A stretch of 33,912 nucleotides of DNA, taken from contig JAYTOA010000039.1 of assembly GCA_043748015.1 (NCBI GenBank), positions 1 to 33,912 on the forward strand. The letters are read 5' to 3'. Position 1 is the stretch's first letter. The number at the start of each line of letters is the position of its first letter. The position numbers and the translations under genes are program-made. The DNA comes from JAIBBG01 sp043748015 (GTDB lineage: Bacteria; Bacteroidota; Bacteroidia; Flavobacteriales_D; Sanyastnellaceae). The notes beneath the pieces are model-generated. The model was given only the letters and a program-made list of their open reading frames with translations. It searched no databases and had not been told where the DNA came from. This document shows, one piece after another, positions 7,459 through 16,600 of the stretch.

Positions 7459-10311
7459 ATGACATTTGCCGGCTGCATTTGGAAAAAAGAAGCCCCGAAT
7501 TATTTGATAGAGAAGAGGAAAATATTCAACCGCAACACATTCGTTCAAAGCATTGCACTGCTATTCATTCTATTCAACACATTCACAGGTGTCGGACAAT
7601 GCGTGGTGATTAATGAGGTGATGATCAATGGCGCTGGGTCGGCGGATGGCAATTTTTCTCCCAATACCGAAGAATGGGTTGAACTCTACAATTCATGCGC
7701 TAACGCAGTCGATTTAAGCTGTTATATACTAAGCGATGGTGATTTTACGGTGACATTTCCCCAAGGAACTACCATTCAACCCAACGGATTTTTGACTATT
7801 GGCAGCAATGCGGCAGGATTTCCTGTGGATCTCAATTGGGGAACATGCGGCTGCGCAGCCGGAACAAGCATCGGCGTTTTCACTAACAGCAATGAACAAC
7901 TTGTGCTCACCAACGGTAGCGGTCAAATTCAGGATGCTGTGATTTGGGGAGCTGGTCAAATGGATGTGAGCATTATCTCAAGTGCCACTCAAGGATGTGC
8001 GCCTGTAAATTTGCTTTTTAACTCTACCAACACAGTATTTGAATCATTACCGAGCACAAATAGCAACAATGGTTGTACCGCTGCCAGAACGTGTGACGGT
8101 GGCACAGCCTGGTCTGTGAAATGTACGACGAGCATAACACCCGGCACCAGTAATTCCGGACTGGTTGTCACTATCAATTTTCAAAGCAATACCCAAACAA
8201 TATGCGCCGGTGATTGCATCAGTTTCACCGGAACCAGCACGCCGAATCCAACTGCCTGGAGTTGGCAATTTCCGGGTGCTGTTGGCGGCACTTCATTCGT
8301 TCAAAATCCTCCAAGTGTTTGTTACAATAATGTTGGTGACTTCGATGTGACAATGACTGTCATTAATTCCTGCGGATCGTATTCATTCACCATTCCAAAT
8401 TACATACACGTTCTTGAGAATGAAATTCCAGTGATAGCGGCCAATGGTCCCACAGATATTTGCTCCGGCGAAACCGTTACGTTGAGCACAACGGCCACAC
8501 CGCCTTACAACTGGCAACTGAATGGTGGTAACATCCCTGGCGCAACCGGTGCTCAATACGTTGCAAGTCTCGCAGGGAATTATACGTTGGTGACCACAAA
8601 TGCGAATTGTCCGCAAACGTCGAATCAAATAACGGTAACGGCGCTAGCTGCGCTTGTGCTGAGTATTACGCCAAATACCGATGTTGTTATTTGTGAGAAT
8701 TCCTATTTGATTCAAGGAACATCGACTGGCAATTTTCAGTGGTTCTTGAATAACAATCCGATTCCGGGTGCGACGAGTAATACTTATAATGCCACACAAA
8801 GTGGATTGTATCATTTCTACTCAGAGCAGGCAGGATTTTGCAGTTCGACTTCAGATCAAATCAATCTCACGCTGGTGAATGTTGACGTCAATTTTTCAAG
8901 TTCATTGCAAATAATTTGCGAAGGAGATTGCATCAGTTTTACAGATTTGAGTACACCGACTTCGACTTCGTGGAACTGGCAATTTGCAGGAGCGCAAACC
9001 GCCACTTCAACACTACAAAATCCATCAGGTGTTTGTTACACGAACGCAGGAAATTTCGATGTAAGCATCGAGGTGAATAATTCATGCGGAACATACAATC
9101 TCACATTACCGAATTACATAGAAGTAATTGCGACTGAAATTCCTGTAATAACTGCAAGTGGTCCAACAGCTATTTGCAACGGAGAAAACGTAACACTCTC
9201 TGCTGCAGGAGCAGGCCCCTATGCCTGGCAAAACAATGGCGTGAATATTCCGGGAGCGAATGGTGCGCAATACGTTGCAACAACTCCCGGAAGTTATACT
9301 GTTCGCACAACCAATGCACTTTGTCCACGCACTTCCAACATCATCCATGTTACATTTTTGAATATAGTGCCGGTTTCAATTATTCCGGGAGTTGATGTAG
9401 TGGTGTGTGATAGCAACTTTGTTATTCAAGGAAATTCACCGGGTTCGTATCAGTGGTATTTCAACAACATCGCAATTCCCGGCGCAACTAATGCAACTTA
9501 TATAATCAGCGTACCGGGGCTTTACAGTTTTTATTCAGAATTGACCGGTTTCTGTCCCACGTTTTCAAATTCCGTTTCGGTTTCTATCAACAACACAGCA
9601 TCAGTCTCTGTGCAGGCTTCACGCGACACAGCGTGTGTTGGCGAATCAATCGATCTGACAGCAAGCGGAATATTCAATACGCTCGTCTGGTCGAATGGAG
9701 CTACAACAACAGATGTGAATGTTGCTGTCGGCACATTTTACACAGTAACAGCTACCACAGGAAACTGTTCTGCGACAGATTCTGTGCACGTTACGTTTCT
9801 ACCTTTGCCATTTGTAGATGCAGGAACCGATATAGAAAGTGATTGCTTCAGCATCATTGACATTGAAGGAACAGGTGAAGGAAATTTGAGATGGCTGTTT
9901 AATAATTCAGAAGTGAGTTCATCATCCAGCCTTCAGATCAGCGAACCTGCCGGCAAGAATATTTATACGCTTGAAGCAAGCTTGTTGGGTTGTAAAGCAA
10001 CAGATAATGTGTTGATCACCGGTGAATGCGTGACGCTCTATGTCCCGAATTCATTCACGCCGGATGGTGATGGTATCAATGATGTTTTTAAAGTGGTGGC
10101 GCATGGAATCAAAGATTACAAGTTGACTATTTCTAATCGCTGGGGTGATGAAGTTTTTACCACTACCGATACAGAAGCCGTGTGGACCGGTGGAGACGAA
10201 TACTATGCACCTGATGGAATTTACATTTATCACATCAAAGCGATAGACTTCAACAATGCCGATGTGCTTGATGAGAAACACAGTCGCGGAATGATTATCG
10301 TACTGCGATGA
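7459..10311 (+). CDS. Secreted lamin-tail/PKD/Ig-like protein with T9SS type B (gliding-type) C-terminal domain
   Basis: The product is 950 residues from the ATG at 7459. A TTG at 7504 would give a cleaner signal peptide (basic start, then FVQSIALLFILFNTFTGVGQ) and may be the real start. The mature protein opens with a lamin-tail domain (VVINEVMINGAG, EEWVELYN, FPQGTTIQPNGFLTIGS; about residues 49-180). Two copies of a PKD/Ig/Ig module follow (nt 8167-8880 and 8881-9594), then another Ig-like domain. The C-terminus is a CHU/gliding-motility type B sorting domain: PNSFTPDGDGINDVFKV, ISNRWGDEVF, APDGIYIYHIKA. Such proteins are exported by T9SS and held on or released from the surface. The stop codon directly abuts that of the convergent ABC transporter gene, with no terminator between. 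Confidence 0.92.
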   Translation: MTFAGCIWKKEAPNYLIEKRKIFNRNTFVQSIALLFILFNTFTGVGQCVVINEVMINGAGSADGNFSPNTEEWVELYNSCANAVDLSCYILSDGDFTVTFPQGTTIQPNGFLTIGSNAAGFPVDLNWGTCGCAAGTSIGVFTNSNEQLVLTNGSGQIQDAVIWGAGQMDVSIISSATQGCAPVNLLFNSTNTVFESLPSTNSNNGCTAARTCDGGTAWSVKCTTSITPGTSNSGLVVTINFQSNTQTICAGDCISFTGTSTPNPTAWSWQFPGAVGGTSFVQNPPSVCYNNVGDFDVTMTVINSCGSYSFTIPNYIHVLENEIPVIAANGPTDICSGETVTLSTTATPPYNWQLNGGNIPGATGAQYVASLAGNYTLVTTNANCPQTSNQITVTALAALVLSITPNTDVVICENSYLIQGTSTGNFQWFLNNNPIPGATSNTYNATQSGLYHFYSEQAGFCSSTSDQINLTLVNVDVNFSSSLQIICEGDCISFTDLSTPTSTSWNWQFAGAQTATSTLQNPSGVCYTNAGNFDVSIEVNNSCGTYNLTLPNYIEVIATEIPVITASGPTAICNGENVTLSAAGAGPYAWQNNGVNIPGANGAQYVATTPGSYTVRTTNALCPRTSNIIHVTFLNIVPVSIIPGVDVVVCDSNFVIQGNSPGSYQWYFNNIAIPGATNATYIISVPGLYSFYSELTGFCPTFSNSVSVSINNTASVSVQASRDTACVGESIDLTASGIFNTLVWSNGATTTDVNVAVGTFYTVTATTGNCSATDSVHVTFLPLPFVDAGTDIESDCFSIIDIEGTGEGNLRWLFNNSEVSSSSSLQISEPAGKNIYTLEASLLGCKATDNVLITGECVTLYVPNSFTPDGDGINDVFKVVAHGIKDYKLTISNRWGDEVFTTTDTEAVWTGGDEYYAPDGIYIYHIKAIDFNNADVLDEKHSRGMIIVLR
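8167..9594 (+). repeat. Tandem duplication of a three-domain PKD-Ig-Ig module
   Basis: The segment starting VTINFQSNTQTICAGDCISF recurs 714 bases (238 codons) later as a close relative (NFSSSLQIICEGDCISF). The order of landmarks is the same in both copies: W.WQF.GA, NPP/PSGVCY, a PNYI.V linker, GP..IC.GE.VTLS, IPGA.GAQYVA, and G.Y.FYSE..GFC. The copies are clearly related but diverged. Confidence 0.8.
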
Positions 10312-12120
10312 TTAACTGAATTTCTGCATGTCTACAAGGCTTTTATAGACACCGCTGTGTTGTATCAATTGATCATGCGTTCCCTGTTCGGCAATCATAC
10401 CATCTTGTATCACAATGATATTATCGGCGCGCTTGATCGTACTTAAACGGTGAGCAATTACCAATGACGTTCTATTTTCCATCAATTTAAAAATCGCTTC
10501 CTGCACGAGTTTTTCACTGTGTGTATCAAGTGCCGAAGTTGCTTCGTCCAATATAAGAATCGGTGGGTTTTTGAAAATTGCTCTTGCGATAGCCAGTCTT
10601 TGTTTTTGCCCACCGCTCAATTTGTTTCCACCGTCACCGATATTGAAATCGTATTTTCCGTTGAGGTTATCTATGAATTCAGCCGCGTTGGCGATCTGTG
10701 CGCTTTGCACAATGCGCTCCATGTTGAGACCAGTAGCGCCTAGAGCAATATTGTTTTTTACACTGTCGTTGAACAGGACAGAATCCTGTGCAACGAAACC
10801 CATTAGCTTTCTGATGTCGTTGATCTTTCCATCACGCAATGACAATCCATCAATTAAAACTTCTCCGCTATTTGGATCATAAAATCTTGCGAGGAGAGAA
10901 GCCAGCGTGCTCTTTCCGCTGCCGGAAGGACCAACAAGCGCAACAGTTTCTCCTTTCTTTATACTGAAAGAAATTCCCTTGATGACATCATCTCCATAAT
11001 ATCCAAAGCGGATATTTCGGAATTCAATTTTGTCTTCAAAGGCATCAATTGATTTCGCATCAGGTGCATCGAATACAGTCTCAGGAGCATCAAGAATTTC
11101 ATTGATGCGATCCAAAGAAGCAGCACCTTTGTTGATCTTGAAAATCGCATCACTGAACGCTTTAGCAGGCTGAATAATCTGCGAAAAAACAACCAGGTAT
11201 CCGATCAACATCTCCCCTCCCATTTCACCGGAAATGACAATCTTTCCACCTACAAACAGTAAGATAGAGATCACCATGAGCGCAATGAATTCGCTCATAG
11301 GCGAACTCAAATATTCGCGGCGATACAAACGATGCATCAATTTAAAATAGAAGTCGTTCATCCTGTCGAACTTCTGCTTGAATTGTTTTTCCGCATTGAA
11401 AACTTTGAGAATTCTGATACCTGTTAGTGTTTCTTCAATGATAGAAATTAAATCCCCGAGACTACTTTTTCCGCGACCCGCAGCGTTCTTCAGACTCTTT
11501 GCAATGCGCGCAATCATGTAACCGCTGATCGGCAAAAACAACAGCGAGAAGATGGTCAATTTCCAACTGATGATAATCAATGTCAGTAAAGAGATGATGA
11601 TCATGATGGGTGACTTCAGCAATGCTTCAAGCGTGCCAATTACGCTGAATTCAATTTCCATCAGGTCGTTTGTCATGCGTGAAATGATATCGCCCTTTCT
11701 TTCATTTGAAAAAAAAGATACAGGAAGATCAAGTATCTTTTTGTAAAGTTTTTCACGAAGGTCACGCGACACACTCGTTCGAATTCTGGCGATACTGAAC
11801 AAAGAAATATAATTGACGATGTTTTTAACGAGCGCAAGCACTACAATAAAAAGACACATCAACGCAAGTGCCTTTCCCTGACCGTTTGCAGCGATGAATG
11901 AATCGAGTCCATTGCTCGCCCAAAGCCAAAGTTTATTGCTTTTTCCGGCATCAGCGGCAGGTCCTGAACCATTCACCCTGAAAAGAATATAGAGGAAAGG
12001 AACGACAGCAAGAAAAGTGAACAGTGAGAATATTGCGTTGAGAATATTGAATATGAAATTGGAGATCAGACTTTTCTTGTAGCCTTTTACCAGATTGAAT
12101 ATTTCTCGAAGTTTTTTCAT
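10312..12120 (-). CDS. MsbA-like ABC exporter (fused permease and ATPase)
   Basis: A 602-residue half-transporter. The membrane domain (residues 1-330) has about six helices. The nucleotide-binding domain has Walker A GPSGSGKS (397-404), Q-loop VAQDS (about 443), signature LSGGQ (501-505), Walker B ILILDE (521-526) and the H-loop His557 in IAHRLST. Members act as homodimers in the inner membrane and flip lipids or drugs outward; MsbA-type proteins move lipid A core. The best name is lipid A export-like permease/ATPase, but the substrate is not proven by sequence. The gene starts 28 bases after purB on the same strand with no terminator between, so the two are probably co-transcribed. Confidence 0.93.
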   Translation of the reverse strand: MKKLREIFNLVKGYKKSLISNFIFNILNAIFSLFTFLAVVPFLYILFRVNGSGPAADAGKSNKLWLWASNGLDSFIAANGQGKALALMCLFIVVLALVKNIVNYISLFSIARIRTSVSRDLREKLYKKILDLPVSFFSNERKGDIISRMTNDLMEIEFSVIGTLEALLKSPIMIIISLLTLIIISWKLTIFSLLFLPISGYMIARIAKSLKNAAGRGKSSLGDLISIIEETLTGIRILKVFNAEKQFKQKFDRMNDFYFKLMHRLYRREYLSSPMSEFIALMVISILLFVGGKIVISGEMGGEMLIGYLVVFSQIIQPAKAFSDAIFKINKGAASLDRINEILDAPETVFDAPDAKSIDAFEDKIEFRNIRFGYYGDDVIKGISFSIKKGETVALVGPSGSGKSTLASLLARFYDPNSGEVLIDGLSLRDGKINDIRKLMGFVAQDSVLFNDSVKNNIALGATGLNMERIVQSAQIANAAEFIDNLNGKYDFNIGDGGNKLSGGQKQRLAIARAIFKNPPILILDEATSALDTHSEKLVQEAIFKLMENRTSLVIAHRLSTIKRADNIIVIQDGMIAEQGTHDQLIQHSGVYKSLVDMQKFS

Positions 12121-12148
12121 AAGTATAATAGTTCCCTACAAGTCATCA

Positions 12149-13513
12149 TCAGAATTCAGAAGCAAGAAGATCCACTCCTGTGTAGTTCTCGGGAGAAATC
12201 TTGAATAACTCTTTTCTTACATTTTCGCTGACATTGAGTTCTTGGATAAAAGCAACGATATCGCTTTTTGAAATGGATGATTTTCCACGCGTGAGATTTT
12301 TCAGCGCTTCGTATGGATGCGGATAGTTTTCTCTTCTAAGAATCGTTTGAATGGCTTCAGCAACAACAGCCCAATTATTTTCCAGGTCGTTCTTTAGTTC
12401 CTGCTCGTTAAGCATGAGTTTTCCCAATCCCTTTTCAATTGAGTTGAAAGCAATGATGGTATGTGCCAGAGGCACTCCGATGTTTCGCATCACTGTGCTA
12501 TCTGTTAAGTCACGTTGCAAGCGACTCACAGGAAGTTTTGCGGAAAGATGTTCGAGTAACGCATTCGCTATTCCAAGATTTCCTTCAGCGTTTTCAAAAT
12601 CAATTGGATTCACTTTGTGCGGCATAGCAGAGGAACCAACTTCACCTTCTTTCACTCTTTGCGTGAAATAATTCATGGAGATGTATGTCCAGATGTCGCG
12701 ACAGAGATCAACAAGAATAGTATTTGTTCTTTTAAGTGCATCAAACGCAGCCGCGAGATTATCGTAATGTTCAATTTGTGTTGTGAAACGCGATCGTTTC
12801 AATTCGAGTTTTGTACTCAAGAAATCATTTGCGAATTCCACCCAGTCTACTTCCGGATAAGCCACATGATGCGCATTGAAATTTCCGGTAGCACCACCAA
12901 ATTTTGCATTGTACGGAATGTCGGACAATTGATTCAATTGTTCATCGAGGCGATCAACAAAAACGTAAAACTCTTTCCCAAGTTTAGTCGGCGATGCCGG
13001 CTGGCCATGCGTTCTGGCCAGCATTGAAATATCCTTCCATTCCTTTGACAATGCGATCAATTTCTCTAGAATGCGATCCACCGCAGGGATATACACGTGC
13101 TCCACGGCGTCACGAAATGAAGCAGGAATTGCGGTGTTGTTGATGTCCTGCGAAGTGAGACCGAAATGAATGAATTCTTTGTAATCAGCATATCCTGTCA
13201 ACTCAAATTTTTCACGAAGAAAATACTCAACAGCTTTAACATCGTGATTGGTGATGCTTTCAAGATGCTTGATGTGCAGGATATCATCCATGCTTGCCTC
13301 GAGATAAATTTTTCGTAGCTCCACAAAATCTTTCGGTGCAACATTTTTCAATTGCGGAAGTGGCAACTCACACAAACTAATAAAGTATTCCACTTCCACC
13401 CAAAGGCGATAACGTATCAATGCATTCTCTGAGAAATATCCGGAGAGAATTTCCGACTGACTGCGATACCGGCCATCGATTGGTGAAATGGCATTGATTG
13501 AGTGAAACTCCAT
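12149..13513 (-). CDS. purB: Adenylosuccinate lyase
   Basis: At 454 residues the length is normal for this enzyme. It catalyses two steps of purine synthesis: SAICAR to AICAR plus fumarate, and adenylosuccinate to AMP plus fumarate. The start MEFHSINAISPIDGRY is typical of the E. coli-like form. The fumarase/lyase superfamily signature SSAMPHKVNPIDFENAEGN is at about 294-312, with the catalytic Ser in GSSAMPHK. A second conserved block, ARTHGQPASPTKLGKE, carries the catalytic His at 169, and HFGLTSQDINNTA is at 116-128. It heads a likely two-gene operon with the ABC exporter. Confidence 0.96.
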   Translation of the reverse strand: MEFHSINAISPIDGRYRSQSEILSGYFSENALIRYRLWVEVEYFISLCELPLPQLKNVAPKDFVELRKIYLEASMDDILHIKHLESITNHDVKAVEYFLREKFELTGYADYKEFIHFGLTSQDINNTAIPASFRDAVEHVYIPAVDRILEKLIALSKEWKDISMLARTHGQPASPTKLGKEFYVFVDRLDEQLNQLSDIPYNAKFGGATGNFNAHHVAYPEVDWVEFANDFLSTKLELKRSRFTTQIEHYDNLAAAFDALKRTNTILVDLCRDIWTYISMNYFTQRVKEGEVGSSAMPHKVNPIDFENAEGNLGIANALLEHLSAKLPVSRLQRDLTDSTVMRNIGVPLAHTIIAFNSIEKGLGKLMLNEQELKNDLENNWAVVAEAIQTILRRENYPHPYEALKNLTRGKSSISKSDIVAFIQELNVSENVRKELFKISPENYTGVDLLASEF

Positions 13514-13536
13514 GTTGCTACAAAATTGTGGAGGCG

Positions 13537-13569
13537 CGAAGTTACGTTTTTGTGTAGCACATTCACCAA
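13537..13569 (-). promoter_or_regulatory. Promoter of purB
   Basis: On the minus strand TAACTTCG (13537-13544) is preceded by a TTG (13567-13569) with 22 bases between. This is within the spacing known for flavobacterial promoters. The ATG lies 23 bases downstream. Confidence 0.45.
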
Positions 13570-13610
13570 GGATCTTGGAACCGGTTCTGAATGGAAGCTG
13601 AAAGGACTAA

Positions 13611-13651
13611 ACAAAAAAAAAGCCGGTCTTCATTTCTGAAGACCGGCTTTT
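13611..13651 (-). terminator. Rho-independent terminator of the giant HYR-repeat gene
   Basis: An 11-bp stem (GCCGGTCTTCA at 13622-13632 with 13637-13647) has a TTTC loop and is flanked by an A/T run on each side. On the minus strand it is followed by nine or more T. It lies about 20 bases past the stop codon at 13671. Confidence 0.92.
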
Positions 13652-13670
13652 ACTAATATAAATCCGCTTT

Positions 13671-16600
13671 TTATCTACCGCTAATGATAAGTCTTTCGTG
13701 ATGCATCTCACCACCTACTTTCAATCCGATCATATATGAACCGGCATCGAAATTACGAGCGTCGATATCCCACTGATACAATCTGCCACCATCAGCTTTT
13801 CCGTTGTAGATAGGCATTACCTGACGACCAGTAACGTCGTAAATCGCACCAAACACTTCCTGATCCGTTGGCACGCTGAACTTCAATGTGAAGTGTTGTT
13901 GTGCAGGATTTGGATATGCAAGCAAATTCACGTTTGCAGGTACTTCAACAGTCACGTGGATTGTCTGAGTCTGGGTAGTTACGTTACCACAAATGTCAGA
14001 AACACTCCATGTACGAATCACATCATAAGGACAGAATTCGTTGGTCTGCGTCTGTGTATAAGCGATGATCATATCCGAAGAACAATTATCAGTGGCGAAA
14101 ATGTTACTTGGAACTGCAGGCAAACTTTGACCGCAAATAACTGTAGTCTCGGCAGGAATGTTATGCAGAATCGGAGCGTTAGTATCTACAATCTCAATGA
14201 TCTGGAATGCAGTCACACTGTTTCCACAATTGTCAACCGCCTCATAAGTTCTGAGGAGATTACCGTAGCAGCCACCTGAAACTTGCATTTCTTCGATGAT
14301 TGTAACCGTAACGTTCACGTCGCAGTTGTCAGTAGCTGTCAATGTATAAACATCAATCTGGTCACATTCAATCAACACGAAAGGAGGGAATGCATCGAAC
14401 ACTGGAGCAATCTCATCATAAACGCTGATCACCTGAGTTACCAACGTTTGATTGTCGCAGTCATCTGTAGCAGTCCATGTGCGGATGATGCTGTAAGGAC
14501 AACCAGATTCGATTACTTCATTGTAAACAACAGTTACGTTATTATCACAATTGTCTGTAGCACTCAATTCAGGCGCATTTGGAATTTGATTACAAGGAAC
14601 AGTAACGTCAGCAGGTGCAACGATCACTGGAGGTGTAGTATCAACTACAGTGATGATCTGTGGAATTGAAGACGTGTTGCCGCAATCATCAACAGCTGTG
14701 TAGTAACGCTTGATCATGTAGCCACAATCATTCTGCACGATCACATCGTTGACGCTCAAAGTGAGATCATTATCACAGTTATCAGTTGCAGTGAAAGTAG
14801 CAAATGCAGGTATTGGCTGGTCGCACTCAATAGTGATGTCAGCAGGCACACCGAACAGAACCGGATTGGTTTCATCCAATACATAGATGATTTGACTTTC
14901 AACTGCTTCATTTCCGCAATTGTCAGTTACTCTCCAAGTACGAATGAGGTAGTAACCGCAATCAAGATCAAACTGTACTTGAGAATAGTTCACTTCAATA
15001 TCTGTATCACAGTTGTCAGAATAAACAATCTCACCAGGACCGGGAATTGTCTCACCACACTCATAAGTCTGGTCAGCAGGCCATGAAGAAATGATAGGAT
15101 CTGTAGTGTCCACAACGTGAATTGTTTGTGTAACAGTAGTGCTGTTTTCACAATAATCAGTGGCAACCCATGTGCGAACAACATCATAACTACATGCTGT
15201 AGCATTCATCGTTGTAGTAGTAGCAACTACAACAAATTCGCTATCGCACACATCCATGAATTCTGGTGCATTTGTAGGCAATGGCAGATCGCACTCAAGA
15301 GTCAACACCGCAGGGACACCCACTACAACCGAAGGAGCTGTTGTATCGTGAATGAATACATACTGCTCGAAAGTTGCGTGGTTACCACAATCGTCAGTAG
15401 CAACCCATGTGCGGATCAACGCACCAGGGCAACTTCCACTTGTCTCTATTTCGTTGAAAGTGATTGTGAGGTTCAAGTCACAGTTGTCAGCGAATATTGG
15501 ATCATTCTGAGGGACAACTTCACCACATTCAATATTGTATGTGATAGGAGGATTGTTCACCAAATATGGATTGGTAGTATCAACTACCTGCAATGTTTGG
15601 GTTGCTGTAGAGTGATTACCACAAGCATCTGTAGCAGTCCATGTGCGAGTAATTGTGTAAGGACAACCTTCAGTCATGCTCTGGCTTAAAGAAACAGTTG
15701 CGTCAGAACAGTTGTCAGTCGCAGTTACGATAGCTGGAGCAGGAATTGCGCTGCACTCAACAGTTGTGTTCGCAGGAATACCAACCAATACCGGATTGGT
15801 AGTATCCACAATGTGGATCACCTGGTATACTGTGAAGTAATTTCCACAATCATCTGTTGCTGTCCAAGAACGCTCAATGTCATGACCGCATTCGTTCACG
15901 TTAGTGATTCCGCTTGATGCAACAACAGTCAACTCGTTATCGCAGTTGTCACCGAATGTAGGCGTGTAAGCAGGAACCGGTGAACTGCACTCTACAGTGA
16001 GTTCTGTTGGAACACCTTCGATGATAAAAGGAATAGTTGTATCAACAAAATTGATAACTTGTGAAGCAGTAGTTGTGTTACCACAATCATCACTTACACT
16101 CCAAGTGCGTGTCAATACTGAACCGCAATCCATTGTAACTGTGTTGGCAGTCAAACTGATGAGCATGTTATCAGCACAGTTATCAGTTGCTGTAACTACA
16201 GCAACAGGAGTTGGCTGGTTACACTCAAGCGTTGTGCTTGCAGGTACACCGTGAAGAACAGGATATGTTGTATCAATAACAGTCAGTACCTGGGTAGCTG
16301 AAACTTGATTGCCACAGTTGTCAACACCTACCCAAGTGCGGGTGATAGTGTATGGACAACCTTCTGTAGCTGACTGGTTGAAGCTAACTTCAACGTTGTC
16401 ATCACAGTTGTCAGAACCAGTTACGATAGTTGCAACAGGAACTTCATCACACTCAACCGTTGCATTAGCCGGAACGTTGTTCAGAGTTGGATTAGTTGTA
16501 TCAGTTACGGTAAGTATCTGACTTGCAGAAGTTGTATTGTCGCAGTTATCAGTGACAGACCAAGTGCGTACCAATATGTATTGGCAAGCATCACCAGGAA

